From contig BTQE01000164.1 in the NCBI GenBank assembly GCA_036985715.1, positions 1 to 5,425 of the forward strand: a stretch of 5,425 bases of DNA, read 5' to 3'. Below are positions 4,347-5,425 of this stretch, piece after piece. The position numbers and the translations under genes were made by a program. The DNA is from SMXL01 sp036985715. GTDB lineage: Bacteria; Bacteroidota; Rhodothermia; Rhodothermales; UBA10348. Numbering within the stretch: position 1 is the stretch's first letter; every line of letters starts with the position of its first letter. Below the pieces are notes generated by a model. That model searched no databases. It saw only the letters and a list, made by a program, of their open reading frames with translations, and was not told where the DNA came from.

Positions 4347-5425
4347 ATGGCCGAATCGCCTGAGGGCCTTACTCAATCTTTAGAACCCGCGTCCACTCCA
4401 AGGGCTCCTCTCACGCTGAGAAGCGAATCACTTGTGCCCTCCGGTCGCATTCCGCCGCAGGCTGTTCAAGTGGAGCAGTCTGTCCTGGGTGCTCTTCTCA
4501 TCGAGAAAGAAGCGATTCCCCGAGCCGTCGAAATCCTGCCTCCGGACAGTTTCTATACGGCCAAACACAACAAGATTTATAACGCAGTTCTGAGTCTGTT
4601 CGAGCGTGGCAATCCGGTCGATCTCATCACGCTTACGGACGAATTGAAACGGCGCGGTGAACTGGAGGGTATTGGCGGGGCCTACTATATCTCTGAGCTC
4701 ACAGCCCAGGTCGCGTCGGCCGCTAACGTCGAGTACCACGCCCGGATCATTGCAGAAAAGTCCTTGCTTCGGGGCATGATCGAAACGATGACCGATGTCA
4801 TCGGAAAGGCGTACGATCCGGCAGCGGACGCTTTCGAACTGTTGGATGAAGCCGAGAGTGAAATTTTCCGAATCTCAGATGCGGGAATGAGAAAAGCGGC
4901 TTCCTCCATGAACGATGTCCTGAAGGAAACGCTGAGTCGTCTGGAGTCGATCCATGGGCGCGAAGGGGGGGTGACCGGGATTCCGTGTGGATTCCACCGA
5001 ATCGACCAGATGACCGGTGGCTGGCAGAACTCCGACCTGATTATTATAGCCGCCCGGCCGTCCATGGGAAAAACTGCGTTTGCACTGGCCTCGGCAAGAA
5101 ATGCGGCCCTGAATCCGGAAAACCCGACCGGCGTCGCCATCTTCTCACTCGAGATGAGCGCACAACAGCTCGCTCAGCGACTTCTTACGTCGGAAGCTCG
5201 AGTAGACGCGCAAAGCGCTCGTACGGGACGGCTCAAAGACGATGACTGGCCCCATCTGGCCCGCGCTGCAGGCCGGCTCTCCGCGGCTCCGATATTCATC
5301 GACGATACCCCCGGTTTGACCATACTCGAACTTCGAGCGAAGTGTCGAAGGCTTAAAGCCGAGCATGATATCGGGCTGGTCGTCCTTGATTACATGCAGC
5401 TCATGCACGGGACGCACTCGAATAG
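4347..5425 (+). CDS. dnaB: Replicative DNA helicase DnaB, 3' end beyond window
   Basis: DnaB is the hexameric ATP-driven helicase that unwinds DNA at the replication fork and recruits primase. The 359 codons present cover most of a protein usually of 450-520 residues. After a variable tail (1-34) comes the N-terminal helical domain (IPPQAVQVEQSVLGALLIEK, 35-54, through about 135), a linker (about 150-205) and the RecA-like domain. That domain opens with TGIPCGFHRIDQMTGG (210-225), Walker A ARPSMGKT (236-243) and SLEMS (267-271), then Walker B LVVLDYMQLM (344-353). The frame is open to the last base. ATG 4347 lies 23 bases after the glycosylase stop; a TTG directly before it (4344) is a less likely start. 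No Shine-Dalgarno is seen. Walker A and B are uninterrupted, so no intein is present up to the edge. Confidence 0.96.
   Translation, partial: MAESPEGLTQSLEPASTPRAPLTLRSESLVPSGRIPPQAVQVEQSVLGALLIEKEAIPRAVEILPPDSFYTAKHNKIYNAVLSLFERGNPVDLITLTDELKRRGELEGIGGAYYISELTAQVASAANVEYHARIIAEKSLLRGMIETMTDVIGKAYDPAADAFELLDEAESEIFRISDAGMRKAASSMNDVLKETLSRLESIHGREGGVTGIPCGFHRIDQMTGGWQNSDLIIIAARPSMGKTAFALASARNAALNPENPTGVAIFSLEMSAQQLAQRLLTSEARVDAQSARTGRLKDDDWPHLARAAGRLSAAPIFIDDTPGLTILELRAKCRRLKAEHDIGLVVLDYMQLMHGTHSN

Noticed and set aside
1..5425. CRISPR array, tRNA, rRNA or a defence or biosynthetic gene cluster
   Set aside because: No spaced direct repeats or RNA gene signatures were seen, and apart from the lipoprotein and the element edge every gene belongs to a known housekeeping family.

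Overview
The window is mostly a compact run of bacterial housekeeping genes on the + strand, preceded by an accessory stretch of about 650 bases at the left end. The protein signatures suggest a member of Bacteroidota or a close relative (Rhodothermota/Balneolota-like). The guanylate kinase has the VDVKGAANV and MELTFEDRFD-type segments, CoaBC carries PAMD and ELASGL instead of PAMN and ACGD, and most host genes lack a clear Shine-Dalgarno sequence. This placement rests on remembered family patterns, not on a search.

Layout. Positions 1-44 (- strand) hold the first 14 codons of what looks like an IS630-family transposase, with a good ribosome binding site and a plausible divergent promoter. 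The element probably ends near a CTAG at 117-120. Positions 200-646 (+) encode a small predicted lipoprotein of unknown function. Then come yicC (720-1601, RNase), gmk (1594-2178, guanylate kinase) and coaBC (2175-3407, coenzyme A synthesis). These three overlap by 8 and 4 bases and are almost certainly one translationally coupled operon. After a short gap with a small hairpin come a family 4-type uracil-DNA glycosylase (start most likely 3520, end 4323) and, 23 bases later, dnaB (4347 to beyond the right edge).

How the genes fit together. gmk supplies GDP for nucleotide pools, coaBC performs two consecutive steps of coenzyme A synthesis, yicC acts in RNA decay, and the glycosylase and DnaB act in DNA repair and replication. 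This is a growth-linked housekeeping cluster rather than a dedicated defence or metabolic system.

The observations most worth a second look are in enzyme active or metal sites. The glycosylase has lost all four cysteines expected to hold the family 4 [4Fe-4S] cluster. The CoaC half has Ser and Asp where the best studied enzymes have the catalytic Cys and Asn. I found no CRISPR array, rRNA or tRNA, and no convincing new multi-gene system.
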